This document shows positions 27,307-35,427 of a stretch of 35,440 nucleotides of DNA, one piece after another. The DNA lies in the NCBI GenBank assembly GCA_964468125.1, contig CAYXVF010000067.1, forward strand, positions 1-35,440. Reading direction: 5' to 3'. Within the stretch, counting starts at the first letter, position 1. Each line of letters begins with the position of its first letter. The notes under the pieces are model-generated. The model was not told the DNA's origin. It did not search any database and saw only the letters and a list, made by a program, of their open reading frames with translations. The translations under genes were made by a program, and so were the position numbers. The stretch comes from CAYXVF01 sp964468125. GTDB taxonomy: Bacteria; Myxococcota; XYA12-FULL-58-9; CAYXVF01.

Positions 27307-28347
27307 TTGCGTATCCTGAGTCTCGTTCCTGCCGTCCCGGACCCCTTCAGCGGTGAGTCCACCTTCCACCAGCGGGTGATCGAGGGGCTCCGCGCCGCCG
27401 GGGGGGAAGTTTACGAAACGGTGATCCGCGGCCGCGACCGTCAGGAGCAGCGCGAGCAGGCCTTGGCCGCTCTGACCGAGGCGCCCGACGACAGCCGGCT
27501 CGTCGTCGATGCGCGGGTGGTTCCATCGCTCGTTTTTGCGCTCCCGGCTCAGCGCGGCCGTCTCCGCACCGTCGCGACGTTTCATCGCGCTGCGTTTGCG
27601 AGCGCGCCCGCCTTCGAGAAAGCGGCCCTCAGGGCGGCGGAGCAGGACACCTATCGTCATTTCGATCGGGTGCTGACGACGAGCCTCCCCGGAGCGATGG
27701 CGCTCGGGCCTTTGGGGGTCCTGCCCGATCAAATAGGCCTGGTGCTCCCCGCCGCCGATCCTGCCCCCGCCGCGCCGGGCTCGGAGGAGGGGGCCTTTGT
27801 GATGGTGGGACGGCTCGAGCCGCGCAAGAATCACCTGCTCGTCCTAGATGCGCTCGCGTGTTGTGACCAAGGCACGCTTCAGATCATTGGAAGCACGGCC
27901 TACGCGCCAGAGTACGTCGAGAGGCTGCGCGGTGAGATCGCCTCGCGAGGCCTCGAGGGACGGGTCGCGCTCCGCGGCGCGCTCGACGGTCGGGCCCTGC
28001 GCGGCGCTTTTCACGGCGCCGACCTCTTAATAGCCGCTGATCCGGAAGAGGCGGCAGGCTTCGCCGCCCTTCAGGCGATCGCCAGCGGGGTCCCCGTGCT
28101 CGCGGCCGCGTCGGGGGGCTTGCCAAAAACCCTCCCGTCCCGGGGCGTGCTCTGGAGCGAGCCGGGCAGCGTGGAAGGGATCGTTCAGGTTCTGCGCCGC
28201 TGGCTCGAAGACCCGGATGCGCGCAGCTACCTCAAGAATGACGCACTCTGGGCGCGCGAGAGGGTGCGCCGCTGGACCCTCGCACAGCGCGAGGTCGCCC
28301 GCGAGCTCGACATTGCCGATCGACTCGCCAAAAGGAGCCGGTCGTGA
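27307..28347 (+). CDS. Glycosyltransferase, GT4-like (GT-B fold)
   Basis: I place the start at the TTG at 27307 because homology-like sequence begins there (LRILSLVPAVPDPFSG), giving about 346 residues; an ATG at 27103 is the longer alternative. The N-terminal half has the GT-B acceptor-domain pattern (ESTFHQRVIEGLRAAGGEV). The C-terminal half has the donor-domain motifs VMVGRLEPRKN and DLLIAADPEEAAGFAALQA with GVPVLAAASGGLP. The family EX7E motif is E248 to Q256, so the second Glu, which normally contacts the nucleotide sugar, is Gln. The transferred sugar and acceptor are unknown. The stop overlaps the next gene as GTGA, so it forms a coupled unit with the PTPS-like and CAP genes. Confidence 0.82.
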   Translation: MRILSLVPAVPDPFSGESTFHQRVIEGLRAAGGEVYETVIRGRDRQEQREQALAALTEAPDDSRLVVDARVVPSLVFALPAQRGRLRTVATFHRAAFASAPAFEKAALRAAEQDTYRHFDRVLTTSLPGAMALGPLGVLPDQIGLVLPAADPAPAAPGSEEGAFVMVGRLEPRKNHLLVLDALACCDQGTLQIIGSTAYAPEYVERLRGEIASRGLEGRVALRGALDGRALRGAFHGADLLIAADPEEAAGFAALQAIASGVPVLAAASGGLPKTLPSRGVLWSEPGSVEGIVQVLRRWLEDPDARSYLKNDALWARERVRRWTLAQREVARELDIADRLAKRSRS

Positions 28348-29270
28348 GCGGACGCTCCAGAGTTGCCAAGCAGGGCGCGCCCGGGCCAAACTCCCGGTCC
28401 GTGACTCCCAGACTCTTCGTCAGACGCTTCACCGTCCTCGACTTTGCCCGGGTGGGCCCCTCCGGGTTCGAGGGAGAGAGTCTCTACGTCGATGGGGAGG
28501 TCGAGGGCGACCTCGATGAGCGCGGCTTCCTGATGGATTTTGGTCCGGTGAAGAAGCTGATGAAACGGGTGGTGGACGACGTCCTCGACCACCGCTTTGC
28601 AGTCCCCATCGAGGACCCGCGGGTCATCCTCGAAGAACAGGGCGAGCGCCTGAGAGCCCGGATCGACGGGACCCTCGACTACACTGCGCCGCGAGAAGCT
28701 TTTGCGCTCCTCCCGGACGTCTCTGACGCCTCCGTGTGTGCCTTTCTGCGCGAACGTGTTCTCGAGCGCGTGCCCAAGAACGTGCGAGACGTCCGCTTCC
28801 AGCTCTCGCCCGAGGACGGGATCGGGACTCGTCCGGGATTTCGCTACACGCACGGCCTGAAACTTCACGAAGGCAACTGCCAGCGTCTCATTCACGGTCA
28901 CCGCAACATCATCGAGGTCTTCTTGGACGGGGCCTGGCACCCGGTCGCATCGCAAATGCTCGCCGAGCTCTTCGACGACGTGCACTTCGCGCATGTCGAC
29001 GATCTGACTGTTTCAGCTCCGGTCGGCGAGCGTTTCACTTCCGAACAGAATGTTTCCATTTTGTATCGCTCGCTCCAGGGAGAGTTCGAGGCCACCCTAC
29101 CAGGCAGGCGGGTCTTGCCCTTGAGTGTCGAGCCTACGATCGAGAACATTGCCACCTTCTCCCACCAGTGGGTCTCTAGGGCATTGAGTGTCGACGACGA
29201 GCGTGTGACGGTCCGCGCTTACGAAGGCATACACAAAGGCGCGAGCGCTGGTCCTGGTTTTACAAGATGA
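28344..29270 (+). CDS. Double-domain PTPS/QueD-like protein (6-carboxytetrahydropterin synthase family)
   Basis: The 308-residue protein is more than twice the length of a usual QueD (about 120). The C-terminal half has the zinc site H170 and H184/H186 (HGH) with the catalytic-type Cys C179 in NCQRLIHGH, then P264-T-I-E267-N268 and E294 in AYEGIHKGA. The N-terminal half lacks the HGH but has the missing middle of the family pattern: FLMDFGPVKK (63-71) and the Asp82/His83 pair in VLDHRF. The C-terminal half has only a worn version of that block (LAELFDDVHFAHVDD). The protein thus looks like two fused PTPS copies that have each kept different parts. Canonical enzymes act in queuosine or tetrahydropterin synthesis on dihydroneopterin triphosphate. 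Whether this one does is unclear. The start is a GTG in a GTGA overlap, and its stop overlaps the CAP gene as ATGA. Confidence 0.78.
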   Translation: MSGRSRVAKQGAPGPNSRSVTPRLFVRRFTVLDFARVGPSGFEGESLYVDGEVEGDLDERGFLMDFGPVKKLMKRVVDDVLDHRFAVPIEDPRVILEEQGERLRARIDGTLDYTAPREAFALLPDVSDASVCAFLRERVLERVPKNVRDVRFQLSPEDGIGTRPGFRYTHGLKLHEGNCQRLIHGHRNIIEVFLDGAWHPVASQMLAELFDDVHFAHVDDLTVSAPVGERFTSEQNVSILYRSLQGEFEATLPGRRVLPLSVEPTIENIATFSHQWVSRALSVDDERVTVRAYEGIHKGASAGPGFTR

Positions 29271-30856
29271 CACCAAATGCCGCCGCAACGTGCCGTATAC
29301 AGGGCGTGTGGCCAATCGCGTTCATAGTCCTCTCCGCCTGCTCTACGTCGTCGCTCACGAGTCGACCGAGTGCAGGTTCTTCTGCCATAGACGAGATCGA
29401 CCCGTCCGGGCCTGCTGCGGACACCTACGGTGGACCATCAGTGGCAAGACGGATGACCACGTTTCGTCACGAGCTCGCTCAGCAGATCGGCGTGCCCGCG
29501 GACGGTAGGCTGGACAATGTGGCCGACGATCTCGCTGTGCTGACGGACCACTACGAACGTTTTCCCCCAGGGACCCTGGATTTTCTGCTCCAGCACTATG
29601 GAGTGGCGGAGCCCGTACCCACGACCGTCACCATCAAAAGCTCTGCCCCGGATGAGCGCACCCTCGCCCGGGTCGTCGCCGAGTCCCTCAGGCAGACGCT
29701 CGTTCGGCGAAAACCCAAGCGCTACGGCGTTGCCGCGCACGCGATCGAGGGCGGCTGGGCGGTGGTGGTCATCATGCAGGAGAGCGGCCTCGAGCTGCGT
29801 CAGATCCCTCGCGAAGTGGGCGAGAGCGACGTCGTCGACGTGCGCGGAACTCTGCCCAACGGCTTCACCAACCCTGCGCTCTATCGAACCGACCCCCGGG
29901 GCGCGGTCGACGAGCCGCTCGTCGTCACTCAGGGGCGCTCGTTTCATGGGGCGGTGCCCTGCAAACGCGGGCGCAATCAGGTGGAAGTCACCGCGGAAGG
30001 GCCGCTCGGTGTGACCGTGCTCGCAAACTTGCCGCTCTATTGCGGTGTGAGTGCCCCCTACGCGTTGCCGATCGAGGACGACGATGCCAGCGACGGCAGC
30101 GATTCGGAGCTCGCCGGCGCTTTGTTCGCTCTGGCCAATCGCGAGCGCTCACAAGCGGGCTTGCCGACACTCGAGTGGTCCGGCGACGCCGCGGCGGTCG
30201 CTCGCGAGCACAGCGAAGACATGTGTGAAACAGACTTCGTCGGTCACGTGTCGCCGAACACCGGGGGACCGGCGGACCGGGTGCGCTCCGCGGGCATCAA
30301 GGTGTCGCTCGTTCTCGAGAACGTGGCTCGGGCCCCGTCGGTTCGGCAGGCGCACCGCGGATTGATGAACAGCCCCGGCCACCGCGCGAACATCCTCAGT
30401 CCGGAAGCGACCGAGCTGGGCATCGGGGTTGCGCGGCACGAGAGCGGTGAGCTCCTCGTGACCCAGGTATTCCTGCGGGTCCCCGGTGAGGTTGATCTGC
30501 TCGCCGCCCGCGATCAGCTCGTCGAAGAGATCGCTCTGCGGCGTCGCTCGCACCGCCTGCGTGACTGGGCGACCGACTCGATCCTCCAGCGCGCGGCCAT
30601 GGATTACGCAGTGCGACTGGCGCAGAGCAAAGGCGAAGCACCCGCGCCAAAACCGGTCGGGCTCGAAGGGCGTTATCGCCAGCTGGTAACCACCGTGGAA
30701 GTGGTCGGGAGCGTCGAAGACTTCGTCGGCAGCACGGTCGAACGGCGCCACGGCGGTGGCTATGGCGTTGGCGTCGCTCAGGGAGATCATGACGAGCTGG
30801 GAGCGAATGTCCTCTACGTCGTCATCTTGATCGGGGTCCCGGTCGGTCGGAGCTGA
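29267..30856 (+). CDS. CAP/SCP-domain lipoprotein
   Basis: The 529-residue product has a signal ending in the lipobox LSAC (Cys25). It then has a region without recognised family (about 40-265) and a CAP (SCP/PR1) domain (about 275-415). CAP motifs are ALANRERSQAGLPTLEW, the His-containing AREHSEDMCETDFVGHVSP, ENVARAPS, and HRGLMNSPGHRANIL. The CAP His and Glu residues that form the cavity are present. The last 110 residues (DWATDSILQRAAMDYAVRLAQ, VGVAQGDHDELGANVLYVV) look like a second, incomplete CAP-type unit. CAP proteins act outside the cytoplasm; bacterial roles are poorly known. It is coupled to the PTPS-like gene by ATGA. Its end overlaps the tail of the convergent lytic-transglycosylase remnant by 43 bases. 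Confidence 0.82.
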   Translation: MTPNAAATCRIQGVWPIAFIVLSACSTSSLTSRPSAGSSAIDEIDPSGPAADTYGGPSVARRMTTFRHELAQQIGVPADGRLDNVADDLAVLTDHYERFPPGTLDFLLQHYGVAEPVPTTVTIKSSAPDERTLARVVAESLRQTLVRRKPKRYGVAAHAIEGGWAVVVIMQESGLELRQIPREVGESDVVDVRGTLPNGFTNPALYRTDPRGAVDEPLVVTQGRSFHGAVPCKRGRNQVEVTAEGPLGVTVLANLPLYCGVSAPYALPIEDDDASDGSDSELAGALFALANRERSQAGLPTLEWSGDAAAVAREHSEDMCETDFVGHVSPNTGGPADRVRSAGIKVSLVLENVARAPSVRQAHRGLMNSPGHRANILSPEATELGIGVARHESGELLVTQVFLRVPGEVDLLAARDQLVEEIALRRRSHRLRDWATDSILQRAAMDYAVRLAQSKGEAPAPKPVGLEGRYRQLVTTVEVVGSVEDFVGSTVERRHGGGYGVGVAQGDHDELGANVLYVVILIGVPVGRS

Positions 30857-32063
30857 GCTGCGAGGAGCAGTCGCAGGTAGTGAGCGCCGAGCCGGATCGA
30901 AATCTCCGGAACGAAGAGCTGGATCAGCTGGAAGCCACTGAGTCCTGAAGAAAGAGCCATGCGTCGAGCGGTGCGGGGAATCATCTGCATCAAGCCACGG
31001 GCGCCGCGAGGAGACAGGGCATTCGGATCGAACCCAGACTCCTCTCGAATCACCGCGAGGAGTAGCTCGCCCGGAACGCCGCTCCGGCGTGATTCGCGCG
31101 AAACGATCGCGTCGAATGCGACGGGGTAGGCGATCGCAAGGGCACCGGGGTCGGTGAGGAGCTCAGCGGGAAAGCTGCGAGCGACCCGAGTTGAGCTTTG
31201 CAGCTCGCCGGCTCGGTGCTGAACCCAGGCGTAGAAGACGCGGTCCACCGGGNNNNNNNNNNNNNNNNNNNNNNNNNNNNNNNNNNNNNNNNNNNNNNNN
31301 NNNNNNNNNNNNNNNNNNNNNNNNNNNNNNNNNNNNNNNNNNNNNNNNNNNNGATCACCGCGATCGAGAGCGTGGCGAGCACGCCAGTAGCGCGCCGATA
31401 GTCCGACGCTCCCTCCGTCCGAAATCTCTTCGAGCCATCGCTCGAACGCCGCGTGCTCGGCGCCCCGCCGCTTCTCGATCCAGCTGACCCTGGTGCGACG
31501 AGACATCGCCGTGGAGATAGAGGGCCCACACGCCGCGAGTGCATCGTCTTCCACGTTCGCCGCGACCTCTTCGAGACGTCGCAGTGCGCGCGGATAACGG
31601 TAATCGATGATCTCGAGCTCCGCGAGGCCGATCAGCGCCCGGTAGCGAAGAGGGGGGTCTTCTTTAGCGGTCCGAATCACGCGGAAGTAGGTCTGACGTG
31701 CACGCCGCTCGTTCAGGCGAGCACGCTCCGCGGCGGCGCGGGGAAGCAGATCCTGACCGCGGAGGACCGGCGTCCGCAGGCCGCGAGCGGCCAACGCCTT
31801 GAGACGGGTCATCGCCGTCGCGGTGGCCTGAGTGTAGGGGAAGCGAACGCGGACCTCCTGGTACAGGTCACGGGCGGAGCTGAGGTCGCCCGCGAGCTCA
31901 GCTGCTCTTGCCCGTAACAGCGCGGCGTCAGCGGCCTGCCAGTCAACGGCGGCAGCACGAGAACGGTGCGGGCGAGGCGTAGTGCCTTCGGCCGCTCACC
32001 CTACTCCAATGCGTGAATGAACGGGGCTGTGGCGACCCCGGCGGCGATCAGCAGGACGAGCAT
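30814..32063 (-). pseudogene. Lytic transglycosylase (SLT domain) with N-terminal TPR-like helices; broken and gapped
   Basis: A Slt-type transglycosylase cleaves peptidoglycan glycan strands. The C-terminal part shows the catalytic Glu in AVIREESGFDPNALS and the GARGLMQMIPRTARRMA motif, then SIRLGAHYLRLLL. It ends there with no AYNAGP segment, so the domain is cut short. Upstream, helical TPR-like sequence continues past the ATG at 31812 (for example AADAALLRARAAELAGDL) up to about 31950, with no start codon in that frame. A plausible signal peptide (MLVLLIAAGVATAPFIHALE) starts at 32063 but meets a TAG at 32001-32003. The text then continues as RPKALRLARTVL in the same frame before switching frame. 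A 100-N gap interrupts the middle. This is either a decayed gene or assembly error next to the gap. Confidence 0.6.
31253..31352. other. Assembly gap (100 N)
   Basis: Exactly 100 undetermined bases. A round 100-N run is usually a scaffold placeholder of unknown true length, so the apparent open frame across it means nothing. It lies inside the transglycosylase gene and flags the whole 30.8-32.9 kb region as less reliable. Confidence 0.95.
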
Positions 32064-32116
32064 GAGGAGAAGCTACGCTAGGCCGAGCCAAGAAGGCGAG
32101 TGCTTCAGCCCCGCCC

Positions 32117-32915
32117 TCAGCGGGAAGCGTGGGCGCGCTGTCGTGCCTCGAATTCTGAGATGAGCTTCTCCGTGTCTCGGGTGATCCGGGACCTCAGCCC
32201 GTATTTCTCCGTGTTGCGCTCGAGAAGAGGCCGGCCAATCGCGAGGGCCTCGTCGTGCATGCCACGGCGGGAGGCCACTTCGGCCCAGGTCACCTGCGCG
32301 TATCGAGCAGCGCCTCTGGATCGAATGCCTCTGGGGCCATGTAGGCGGGGGTGCCGATCCCGAGGGGACCCGTGAGTGACCCGTCGGCACCGCGAACCTC
32401 ATCGAGGGCCTTGGCGATTCCGAAATCCATGAGCTTTGCTTGTGGCCCAGCGGTGCTTTCTTGAATCAAGATGTTCGACGGCTTGAGGTCGCGATGGAGG
32501 ATGCCTTTTTGGGTGCAAACTGAACGGCGGCGCAGACCTGAAAGAAGAGCCGAAGTCGGTTCTGGACGTTCAGTTTCTCGCTGTTTGCATAGGTGACTAT
32601 GTCGCGACCACGCACGTGCTCCATGGCAAAATAGGGCAGACCGTCGTCGGTGGTTCCCGCATCGTCGAACTGAGCGATGTGCGGGTGAGTCAGGCGCGCG
32701 AGCGTTCGCTGCTCAGAGAAAAGTCGAGCGGTAAACGCCTCGGATCGAGTCGGGTTCGAGAGGGCCGTGAGGGCGACGGTTCGTTCCACGGGCTCGAGCT
32801 GTCGCGCGAGATAGACGACGCCCATGCCGCCTTCACCGAGAAGGTCGAGAATCTCAAAGCGCTCGATCGTGGGTCTCACCTCGTTGAGTCCATCCGGGAG
32901 CGACTCGAACGCCAT
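32117..32915 (-). pseudogene. Ser/Thr protein kinase (Pkn2-like) with TPR tail; frameshifted and internally deleted
   Basis: The first frame (start 32915) has the kinase N-lobe: glycine loop GEGGMGVVY (27-35), helix-C Glu68 and HPHIAQFDDAG. The VAIK lysine is Thr50 (VALTAL). Near 32503-32514, in a homopolymer (CCTTTTTGGG on the plus strand), the frame breaks. The next frame gives GILHRDLKPSNILI, LMDFGIAKAL and GTPAYMAPEAFDPEALLDT, then a stop at 32290-32292. The third frame from about 32310 gives AQVTWAEVASRRGMHDEALA and ends at 32117 in ARQRAHASR, like the last TPR of this kinase type. The rest of the kinase C-lobe and most of the TPRs are missing. It follows the receiver gene by five bases. 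Confidence 0.65.
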
Positions 32916-32920
32916 TCGAT

Positions 32921-33412
32921 TTAAGGGTGCTGAGCGCGCATCAGCGACCGGAGGAGCTCCCCGATCTCATCGGCGCTCACCGTGTCCGGAACCCAGTGCA
33001 GGGAGGGGTAGCGGCTCTTCAAGCGCTCGAAACGCGGCAACTCTCGGCGAAAGTCGTAGGCGAGCACCGTCGGGATCTCACCAAATCCCGCATTGGCGAT
33101 CGCCTTCAAGATGTAGAGGCCTTGGTGAGTCTGTAAGTGGCGAAGGGCTCGCGACCGGTCGCCGTGCCGTCGGCGCAGCGCGTCTTCTCGGTCCCCAACG
33201 AGCGCCTCCTCGGGGATTCGGTCGAAGCGCATATCGAGATAGAGCACGTCCACCTTGTGGCTGTCGAGGTAGGCGACGGCCTCGGCGTAGTTGTGCGCCT
33301 GCGCGTAGTGCGGTCCTTCCACATAGCGTGTGAGGTTCTCGAGGTATTCATCGCCGTCTTCGATGATCAAAACGTGGGGCTCGGCGTCCAGACCGATTCG
33401 CGGTTCGTTCAT
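32921..33412 (-). CDS. Atypical single-domain receiver protein
   Basis: The 163-residue product is a stand-alone receiver. The acidic pair (E18-D19 in LIIEDGDEY) and phosphoacceptor Asp60 (VLYLDMRFD) are present. A charged insert of about 30 residues follows the Asp (about 65-95, RIPEEALVGDREDALRRR). The usual Thr/Ser and Lys of the switch region are not evident: the matching strands read PTVLAYDF and LHWVPD. The chain ends right after the last helix with no output domain. Its start overlaps the upstream kinase-like gene as ATGA, and it lies five bases from the Ser/Thr kinase gene. It is probably the partner of the TPR/histidine-kinase protein; signalling through phosphorylation or as a pseudo-receiver are both possible. 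Confidence 0.75.
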   Translation of the reverse strand: MNEPRIGLDAEPHVLIIEDGDEYLENLTRYVEGPHYAQAHNYAEAVAYLDSHKVDVLYLDMRFDRIPEEALVGDREDALRRRHGDRSRALRHLQTHQGLYILKAIANAGFGEIPTVLAYDFRRELPRFERLKSRYPSLHWVPDTVSADEIGELLRSLMRAQHP

Positions 33413-35427
33413 GAGGCCATCTCCCAGGTCTCCTCTCGAAGCTCGACGGATTCTGCGACCACGAAGGAGATCGAAACACCCTTCTCATAGGCTCCGAGCG
33501 CAGCCGCCGGCGCGAGGACGGCGTCACAACGGCTTGCCGCCTCCCGGGCGATTCCGAGACCGCTCTCAAAAGACGCGTTCTCGATCATGCCATGGTCGAC
33601 CGCGCGGCCGACCTGATCGTAGATCGTGAGGTTCAAATAGGAGACGCCGGTGAGGTCATCCTCCTCGAGCGCGACGCCAATCGCCACCCGGACCGGTGTC
33701 TTTCCCGCAGCTGCCGACGCTTGCAGCGCGTTTCGGAGTAGGTTGATCAGGATGTCGTCGAAGAGTGTGCGCGGTGCGAGAGCCGCGCGCGGGAGGACGT
33801 CGTCGCCGATGAGCTCTATTGGCTCGACGTTGTGCGCTCGCATTGCAGGCTCGGCCACGGCGCGCCTCGCGAGACTTCGGAGCAGCTCCTCGTCCACTAT
33901 GAGCTCGCGCAGCTCGCGCAGAAGGTCATGAACCGCGCGGTAGGCGTCGTCGTTGAGCTTGGCGGATGCACGCTCGAGCTCACGGATGAGCTTGCGCCGC
34001 TGGCTCTCGCTCGGTTTCGCCATTAAGGGGCGGGCGCGCTCGAGGATCGCGAAGCCCTCGAGAAGTGCGCCGATCACCGCGTCGCGGCCACGAAGGTTCA
34101 CCCGGAGATCGTGGCGGCGACCGATCCGTTCGAGCTCGTCGACGTAGTGCTGGAGTCGCCCAGCCACGCCGCTCTGGCCCTCGAAGAGCGCCCGCTCAAA
34201 GCGCCGAAGGTCCTCGTCGACGTCGTCCATGCGGCGCAATGAGGCGAGCAATCCTTCGAGGGCTGTCGTGTTGTGCTTCAAGACCTCGTGGCGAATCGCG
34301 GCGAGTACCGATTGCACTTCGCCGCCGGCTTCCGGCCGCCGACGAAGGAACGAGCGAAGATCGTGACCGCCGCGTCGCCGCCGATTCCAGAATACGAAGG
34401 CTAGAAGCAGGCCGAGGATCGTGATGGCGGCCGCGATCGCAAAGCCGCGCGCCATGGCGTCGAGATCCACGACGCGTGCCCGCGCCGCATCCCCGAAAGT
34501 ACCGCCGGAGCGCTCGAGATAGGCGCGAAAACGCCCTCGCGCCCGTAGGAGTCGCTCCGTCGAGCGTGGCCAGGGCCAGCGCTCCGGAGCCCCAGCTCGA
34601 AAGTCGAGCTCGGCGAGCTGAAAGGTCGCGTCGTGCATCCCGAGGGATTCTGCCGAAATGAAACTCTCCCAGGCGGCGTCGAGCTGGCCCGCGGCCCGCT
34701 GCAATCGTCCGAGCTCGTAATGTGCCTCTGCATCCGATGGATGGTCGGCGACGACCGTTTGGAGCACCTCGCGTGCTTCTTCGGGGCGATCCGAAGCGAT
34801 TAAGATTCGCGCGCGGAGGCGGCGAACCTCTGGCTCGTCACCGCAGTCGAGGGTGGCGAGGGCCGCGTCCGATTGGCCTCGGCTCAGCAACACGCGTGCT
34901 CGATTCAGGCACTCGGCCACGTCCTTCGGTGGCGACTCAGTGGCGTCTTTACCCGACTCCTCGCCCGCTGGCTTGAGGAGGGCTGCGAGCTCCCGCTCGA
35001 GGCGCTTCGCCTGTTGGCGACGCGGCAGACCTTCCGGCCCATCGAGGAAACGACTCACCGCACGGAGCGCTCCGGGGAGGTCACCGCTGCTGCGCAGGGC
35101 GAGTGCGTGGTCGAGGCGAAGCTCGTGCCAGTCGGGTCGGAGCTGGAGCGCTCGGGCGAGCAACACGGATGCTTCCGCGTCGCGTCCGCTGTTTCGGTAC
35201 GTCAGAGCAATGCGTCGGATCAGATCAGCGTTGTTGGGTTCCACCACAAAGCCGCGCAAGTACACCGCGAGCGCCGGTTCCCCCCGCGCTTCGAGCGCGT
35301 CCCCGAGCACGCGGTGGGCTTCTGCGAACTGGGGCGCTTCGCTTATCGCTTGGCGGGCAATCTGCTCGGCGGCAACGAGTTGACCGCGGGCGAGAAGCTC
35401 GTCCGCGCGACGGACCAAGCGTCGCAC
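33409..35427 (-). CDS. TPR-repeat membrane protein with histidine-kinase-like C-terminus; possibly 5' partial
   Basis: The 672-residue frame starts at a GTG 13 bases from the window edge. It is open to the edge, so the true start may lie outside. Residues 1-290 form TPR-like helix pairs (for example AEAHRVLGDALEARGEPALAV, PSDAEAHYELGRLQRAAGQ). One transmembrane helix is at about 345-368. A candidate phosphoacceptor is H380 (or H385) in IRHEVLKHN. A long helical stretch of about 160 residues then precedes an ATPase domain with the N-box NLLRNALQAS (N566) and a late ESGLGIAREA; the D-box is weak (IYDQVGRAV). This is not a standard HisKA arrangement. Stop and receiver start overlap as ATGA. The layout suggests a sensor whose periplasmic TPRs (orientation not known) recognise a protein partner. 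Confidence 0.72.
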   Translation of the reverse strand: MRRLVRRADELLARGQLVAAEQIARQAISEAPQFAEAHRVLGDALEARGEPALAVYLRGFVVEPNNADLIRRIALTYRNSGRDAEASVLLARALQLRPDWHELRLDHALALRSSGDLPGALRAVSRFLDGPEGLPRRQQAKRLERELAALLKPAGEESGKDATESPPKDVAECLNRARVLLSRGQSDAALATLDCGDEPEVRRLRARILIASDRPEEAREVLQTVVADHPSDAEAHYELGRLQRAAGQLDAAWESFISAESLGMHDATFQLAELDFRAGAPERWPWPRSTERLLRARGRFRAYLERSGGTFGDAARARVVDLDAMARGFAIAAAITILGLLLAFVFWNRRRRGGHDLRSFLRRRPEAGGEVQSVLAAIRHEVLKHNTTALEGLLASLRRMDDVDEDLRRFERALFEGQSGVAGRLQHYVDELERIGRRHDLRVNLRGRDAVIGALLEGFAILERARPLMAKPSESQRRKLIRELERASAKLNDDAYRAVHDLLRELRELIVDEELLRSLARRAVAEPAMRAHNVEPIELIGDDVLPRAALAPRTLFDDILINLLRNALQASAAAGKTPVRVAIGVALEEDDLTGVSYLNLTIYDQVGRAVDHGMIENASFESGLGIAREAASRCDAVLAPAAALGAYEKGVSISFVVAESVELREETWEMAS

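Noticed and set aside
30149..30790. Minus-strand frame beneath the CAP gene as the lost end of the transglycosylase
   Set aside because: It has no AYNAGP-type motif and reads as the mirror of the CAP coding sequence.
32073..32402. 109-codon minus-strand frame as a separate small gene
   Set aside because: The other frames in this stretch encode recognisable kinase (GTPAYMAPE) and TPR sequence, so this frame is a by-product of the broken kinase gene.
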